Part shown: positions 58,584 to 64,000 of the stretch, piece by piece
Numbering within the stretch: position 1 is the first letter of the stretch
Layout: each line of letters starts with the position of its first letter
NCBI RefSeq assembly: GCF_963924675.1
Contig: NC_089222.1
Location: forward strand, 3,038,001-3,102,000
Direction: 5' to 3'
Origin: Phocoena phocoena
Lineage: Eukaryota; Chordata; Mammalia; Artiodactyla; Phocoenidae
Length of the DNA: 64,000 nucleotides
The notes under the pieces: generated by a model
Told to the model about the DNA's origin: nothing
The model's input: the letters and a program-made list of their open reading frames with translations, nothing else
The model's database searches: none
Program-made: the position numbers and the translations under genes

Positions 58584-59015
58584 ATACAGAGTGAAGTAAG
58601 TCAGAAAGAGAAAGACAAATACCGTATGCTAACACATATATATGGAATTTAAGGGAAAAAAAATGTCATGAAGAACCTAGGGGTAAGACAGGAATAAAGA
58701 CACAGACCTACTAGAGAATGGACTTGAGGATATGGGGAGGGGGAAGGGTCAGCTGTGACAGAGCGAGAGAGTGGCATGGACATATATACACTACCAAACG
58801 TAAAATAGATAGCTGGTGGGAAGCAGCCGCATAGCACAGGGAGATCAGCTCGGTGCTTTGTGACCACCTAGAGGGGTGGGATAAGGAGGGTGGGAGGGAG
58901 ACTCAAGATGATGGAGATATGGGGATATATGTATATGTATAGCTGATTCACTTTGTTATACAGCAGAAACTAACACACCACTGTAAAGAAATTATACTCC
59001 AATAAAGATGTAAAA
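58584..59015 (+). mobile_element. L1 3' end with a distinct 3' UTR subtype
   Basis: It starts near the ORF2 end ('acagagtgaagtaagtcagaaagagaaagac') and has '...tggtgggaagcagccgcatagcacagggagatcagctcggtgctttgtgaccacctagaggggtgggat...', ending 'tactccaataaagatgtaaaaaa'. This differs from the other L1 tails in the window and matches the terminus of the 48-bp insertion at 42435. Confidence 0.93.
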
Positions 59016-59795
59016 AAAAAAAAGCCAAGATAACCCACTTAGTGGACGTACGTTTAACATTCTGCTAAGGATGGGCAACCTGGAGTAGCTTTTTTCGTCT
59101 GTAATGTGTGTCTATTACTGTGTCGGACATGAATGAGAGCAGGACAGAGCCCGGTTCCTTAAAGAAGCTCTCAGCTGAGGGAACCAGTGACATGTCACCA
59201 ACCACACATAGGCAGCCATCGCATGTGAGTGAGAAGGGTCCTGCCCATTCCCCCACCTCCTCCACCAAATATCAGGTGTGACCTAAGATGAGAAGCATCA
59301 GATGAGATCATCGCTAGGTATGCTTGAAGACCTTGTCCTAACCTGAAGAAAATAGTTAGAGCAACGAAAATATATTTAGATAATAAACTTACAAATCTGT
59401 GACTGGAAACGGATCGAAATAAGACTGCACACAGGACACAAGGACTTATTACTAGACATTCAAAATGAGCCCTAATCCCTCTCCTCCCTTTGAACCCCCA
59501 AGACCATCATCAGGAAATGCCCACGGGTACTGGATACATCTGTATGTGGTCAAAAAGTGTCTCACCGTTATCTGAATTTAACGTATCTCTTCCAAACACA
59601 GCAACTCAGGAATTCGTTTGGGCGAATCCACAGATAATGACTATAGAATCATTCCGATGTTGTTTATTAAGTCAAAGACTTGTTACAACTCTTGTGTTAT
59701 CCTCAGCACCCCATCCAGTGCCTGACTTGGCCTCTGGGAAACATTTGCTCATCTGGATGGATGCAGGGTTGCATGGGGGCAATGACTCAGTTTGC
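59016..59795. other. Intronic, no gene seen
   Basis: No recognised feature. Confidence 0.4.
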
Positions 59796-59799
59796 AAAC

Positions 59800-60269
59800 T
59801 GAGACCAGCCGGGACCTAGGACCCTTTGCTGCAGTGCTTGCACCTGGACAAACGTCTCCTTAAGAGACAAAATACAAAGAAACCATAAGGGACTAAAAAT
59901 AACTGTGTGCATGCACAGTGGGGGCAAATTATGGACAACAAGATACAAAAAGACCAAAAACCCAGCTGCCACTTCTGAAGAGCTAGGAGCAAAAGCAGGG
60001 CACTGTGCAGGCCCCCTGCACACGACACCACCAAAGGGATGGGCAGACCACCTAAGCCACACCTCCGGCCCGACCCCCAGACACACCCCTACCCTCACCC
60101 CATAGAAGGAACCAGCTCGACCCCCTTAGGCAGTGAGCAAGGGAACCTGTTGTCTGTTCTCCTCCCCTCTGCTGCAGCAGGGGCCCCAATAAAGCCTTGC
60201 CTGAATTTCTTGTCTGGCCTCTAGTCAAGTTCTACTGATTAAGGAGGCCAAGAACCCTGGTAGGTAACA
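59800..60269 (+). mobile_element. Solo LTR of an endogenous retrovirus, copy 3, with 4-bp TSD
   Basis: Same family as 11885 and 33198. It begins TGAGACCAGCC and ends GTAGGTAACA. aaac flanks both ends (59796-59799 and 60270-60273). AATAAA is at 60188-60193. The TATA box is altered to catagaagg at 60101. Confidence 0.88.
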
Positions 60270-60273
60270 AAAC

Positions 60274-61904
60274 GACCTCTGCCGGAGCATAGGGATGGCT
60301 GAGAGAAAAAGCACCAGGAGGAAGGCTGTGGGAGTTTCCACTCTGCCTCTCACTGACTTTGGGACCTGAGCAAACTGTTGAGCGACTCTTGCGGTTCCTC
60401 TTCACACATTTGAAATCATCTCTACGCATCTTCCAGTGCCGATGTCTGAGATTTCCAGGAGTCTGAACGAGGAAACACACGTCCGAGAGTCCCCCCCTAT
60501 GAGCTCAGGCCCATGCCTTTTGTGGGACGGGTCTGGTTTGGTAAGATGCAAAGACATGAAGAGATCCAGCATCTCCCAGACATGGGTCCTTTTCGCACTA
60601 AGTCAACGTCCAGCAAAAAAAGACAACTCCCAGAAAGCTAACCAAGTCTACAGCAGGATGCAAAAATGAGCTGCAGCATGTGTGATGCTGGTGAGTTTCG
60701 TGTCCGCACTGTCAAATAGAACCACTTTGGTGAAAGCCCGAAGTCAGCCCCACATGGTTCGTACCCTCCAAACCCACCGCTCCAATCCGGTGGGAGCTTC
60801 AGAACGCGCTCTTGCCTTTCCCATTCCCAGCAGTTATCCCTGGAATCTCGACAGCCCGTCATCACCTCGAGTCAGCGTGCCAGGGGAGCAGAGAGGCCAG
60901 GAATGTTCTACCTCTGCCCCCAAAGGGACCAGGAGAGGGAGAGGCTCCTGCCTTCCTTTCCATCTCGTTTCTCCAATAAAAGGGAAAAAATAAATGGAAA
61001 TGAAAAGTAGACAATCAAAAAAAAATCACATTTACCTTCCTTTCGCTCATGTCTGTAAGATGATTTTTTGGCCTGGCAGGAGATTCCAGATGGGTCATAT
61101 AATGACTATAATTTAATACAGAAAACCCGAGCTCAAAGAAACACATTTTTCCAAGTCAGAAAGTGGGCTGTCTCCCGTGTAATGCAAAACACCGGGACAA
61201 GTCATTGCATTTCTTCTCTTACTGCACATACGCCGTTCAACCTAATATCAGTCCAGCCAGACCCGAAGCCATCAAACCGGAAACTGTCGCTCTCCGAGAT
61301 GGGCCGGCACTGATGCACACGCGCCGAAGGGCCAGAGACCGCTCACGACGCAATGTGTTTTCCTCCGGGCTCTCAGGATTTATACCACCAATTAAGGGCA
61401 TAATGAGTGCCCCAAGTTGACCTCCTAGGAGCAAGAATTAATTAAGCGCAGTATTTCTTAGTAAAGAATGACATTTCCCCAAACGAGTAATACAAGGGAA
61501 CCATATTTCCTGATACAACTGTGCTTCCATGTACCATCCTGAATTGTTAACAAAAATAGAATGATCCGGGAACATGGCTTAATTTATGTTTTTAATTTGG
61601 TAATAAAAGAAAACAATCTCTACTTTTATCCTTATTTGGGGGGCAAAGAGAATGTTTTGAGCGTATTGCGTATATGTAAAGCACAAAACTATTTACATTA
61701 GTAATATAATGTCACTTCTCTTAATTACCAACATCAAGACAAAAGAAGGAAACTGGGGCTCGTATTTAGAATCTCCAGCGTTCAAAAATGAAGAGTCGTG
61801 TTTTAATACCATTCGCTTCCTAAAGTTCTTATGGTTCCATAAATTCTGTAACCGAGTTTAAGGCTTTATTTTGGAAACTACCCCTTAGATAGTCTAATCT
61901 AGGG
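60274..61904. other. Intronic, no gene seen
   Basis: 61440-61780 is AT-rich and repeat-free. Open frames at 60682-60993 and 61068-61420 have no recognised domains. Confidence 0.4.
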
Positions 61905-62227
61905 GTTGGCAGAGTCCTTCCGTAAAGGGCCAGATGTAAACTTTTTAGCCTGTGAACCGTACAGCGTCTGCTACAAAAACTCACGCCAGCCATGGCTGAT
62001 TGGAAGCAGCACAAACAACTCATAAATGAGCCAGCACGGCTGTGTTCCGAGGAAACTTTATTCACGAACACCGAATCTGAATTTCATATCGTTTTCATGT
62101 GTCATAAAATATTCTTTTACAATTTTTTTCAAGCTTTTCAAATGCAAAAGCTATTCTTAGCCCTCAGCTGTACCAAAACAGGCAGTGGACCAGATTTAGC
62201 CTGTGGCCTGTAGTTTGACAACCTCTG
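61905..62227 (+). mobile_element. hAT-type nonautonomous transposon (MER58-like), copy D, longer form
   Basis: 'aggggttggcagagtccttccgtaaagggccagatg...' to '...gacaacctctgg', including the extra internal segment 'gaatctgaatttcatatcgttttcatgtgtcataaaatattc' missing from copy A. Confidence 0.83.
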
Positions 62228-63589
62228 GTCTAAAAGTAACGTCTATTTTTCAGTAATCAGTGAGGTCTGAGAAAACGCAATCTCTGTCCCTCTCTTACAC
62301 AGATGCACACGAATAGAAAGTCACACACAAAGCCACCTAATTATCGACACCAGGGTCTCTGAAACCACTGATGTGGTACAGGGAAAATATGGCTTCAAGC
62401 ATGTGTCTTTAGTGCTATGAACTAGACGCGAAAAATATCTCAGCCTTGAAGAAACATTACGGGGGTGGTAGGCAAAAGAGACCTCCTTCCTCCCGTCCTT
62501 TCTCATAAAGAAAACTCCCACCCTAAATTACAAATCATGCCCTCTACTCCTTGAAGGAGTTAATGGAGCTAGCATGAATCTGGAAATCCCTACAGCCTAC
62601 TTGACAATTAATGTATTTAACTCTAAAGAGCAGAGGCTTTTTCATTTAGCCCATCAGTCACTAACAGAACATTTTGGTTGAAAATATTAGGATTTCCAAA
62701 TAACTTTATGGCTCTGTAAATTGCCAACATACCATCTGCAACTGAATTAACATTTATAACCAAACTGAAATCATAAATAAAGCAAATTATGCTGCAAATA
62801 TTCGTAAGTGCCCAATATGCACTTGAGAATGATCATTAGCATTTTATAATCACGCTTCATTTTCTTTATCCAACTCCCTGTCACATTAATGATAAAATAT
62901 TTTAAACTGTGCTCTATCAGCAAATGGCAGCACAATCTCTAGATTAGCCATTAACTAACATGGAGAATGAAAACAGTTTGTGTTGCTGACATGATGCATC
63001 CAGAGAAGTTTTACTTGGAATCACATCCTCCAGTCTCCCTGGCCCTTATCTCAAACAAGCCTCAGAAAGGCAATGCTTCCTCTGCACCATCCGAACCTCT
63101 ATGAGAGCTGAAGCCACGCTCTTTTGCTAGGAGAAAAGAAAGAAACAGGATTTAAAAATTTATTATGCTCCTCTGATCTAGAAAACCGAAAGGGGTCTAG
63201 AGGTCAAGAAGCTTTAAGTCACTCAAAGGGAATAACTCTGGCCCTCAAATAATTCTTTCTGAAGTTCTTTCTCATTATGATCTGACATCCTCAGCTGTGG
63301 TATGTGCAATCTTTTTCCTAGCTTCAGATAAAAATGAACTTCATTAAATAAATCAGTAAAGAGTGGATATATATGCATACTTTTTTCTCAACTAGACTTT
63401 CTACCGATTAGTAAAATTTCCCCAAAGTTTCCCATTACCTTCCTTCAAAATCACTTCTTCAAAATAACTGTATCCAGATGCTTTCTTGACTCTTTTCTGC
63501 CTTGTGCCCCTCCCCCATCTGCACTTGGCATTTCAGGGTTTTCTCATACGGTTTCTGGCTTTGTGTGTAGCTCCCACACCTCTTTGGTC
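62228..63589. other. Intron; repeat-free AT-rich block 62520-63130
   Basis: No transposon, tandem repeat or coding frame is apparent over about 600 bp with many homeodomain-like TAAT/ATTA cores. Confidence 0.45.
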
Positions 63590-63911
63590 CAGTGCTGTCC
63601 TATCTACCTACCACCAAAGCCACTGGCTGCACGTGGCTACCAAGCGCTTGAAATGCGGCTGGTCCAAACGGAGATTGTTCTAAGTGTTCAAGTAACTTCA
63701 AGTTTGGAAGACTTAAGTATGAAACATAATGTGAAGTCTCTCAATGGTTCTTTTGAAATGATAATATTTTGGATACGGAGTTAGATAGCATATATTCTTG
63801 AAATTAACTTCACTTGCTTCTTTTTACTTTTTGAAAACGTGGCTACCAGGACACTTTACGTGACACATCTAGCTCGAATTGTGGCTAGCATCATATTATC
63901 GGATGGCGCTT
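63590..63911. mobile_element. hAT-like DNA transposon
   Basis: Left end cagtgctgtcc and right end ggatggcgctt are imperfect inverted repeats. Internal 'cactggctgcacgtggctaccaagcgcttgaaatgcggctgg' and 'acgtggctaccagg' are typical of the family that also appears split at 41826/42582. Confidence 0.75.
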
Positions 63912-63919
63912 GTCTAGTA

Positions 63920-64000
63920 CTGGGTTGGCCAAAAGGTTCGTTCAGTTTTTTCCCTAAGATAGCTCTAGTACCACTTACTTGTCTTTAACTTCATTCAAAA
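63920..64000 (+). mobile_element. Mariner-type DNA transposon, terminal part (runs off window)
   Basis: After a TA dinucleotide (63918-63919) comes ctgggttggccaaaaggttcgttcagttttttccc, close to the mariner terminal inverted repeat found in mammals, followed by 'cttcattcaaaa'. The window ends inside it. Confidence 0.85.

Overview
This is mammalian nuclear DNA, almost certainly from a cetacean (whale or dolphin) or a close relative. The evidence is the repeat content: many tRNA-derived CHR-type SINEs (left end reading gggacttccctgg or gggcttccctggtgg), cetartiodactyl-style L1 3' ends, and no ruminant BovB. Older mammalian repeats (MIR, L2, hAT, MaLR) fill much of the rest. There are no operons, no bacterial genes and no CRISPR.

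The only protein-coding exon I can support lies on the minus strand at 41094..41235. It is the 142-nt exon encoding the second zinc finger of the retinoic acid receptor beta (RARB) DNA-binding domain, with canonical splice sites and an intact frame. I looked for the neighbouring RARB exons (first zinc finger at higher coordinates; hinge and start of the ligand-binding domain at lower coordinates) and did not see them. Most likely the whole window is intragenic: 41236..64000 is the intron upstream of this exon and 1..41093 the intron downstream, both longer than the window. The remaining open reading frames are chance ORFs or pieces of L1 ORF2.

The introns record retroposition. About a dozen CHR SINEs are present, several with perfect 12-17 bp target-site duplications (TSDs). 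There are about fifteen 5'-truncated L1 3' ends, nested in places. Three solo LTRs of one ERV family (about 470-505 bp, all on the plus strand) sit at 11885, 33198 and 59800. Four copies of one hAT-type element are visible, and a mariner end runs off the right edge. The most unusual items are: (i) a probable retroposed transcript polyadenylated in a MaLR LTR, inserted into a MIR with a 12-bp TSD (48610..50023); (ii) a 48-bp L1 insertion with a 12-bp TSD inside an L1 fragment that itself splits a DNA transposon (41826..42633); (iii) a five-copy 85/86-bp minisatellite with alternating unit types (37336..37763); (iv) two SINEs inserted one after the other at the same target (44519..44984); (v) a perfect 12-bp-stem hairpin (22181..22210).

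Several repeat-free AT-rich stretches, notably 62520..63130, are candidates for conserved noncoding regulatory sequence in this developmental receptor gene. That is an inference; no alignment was available.
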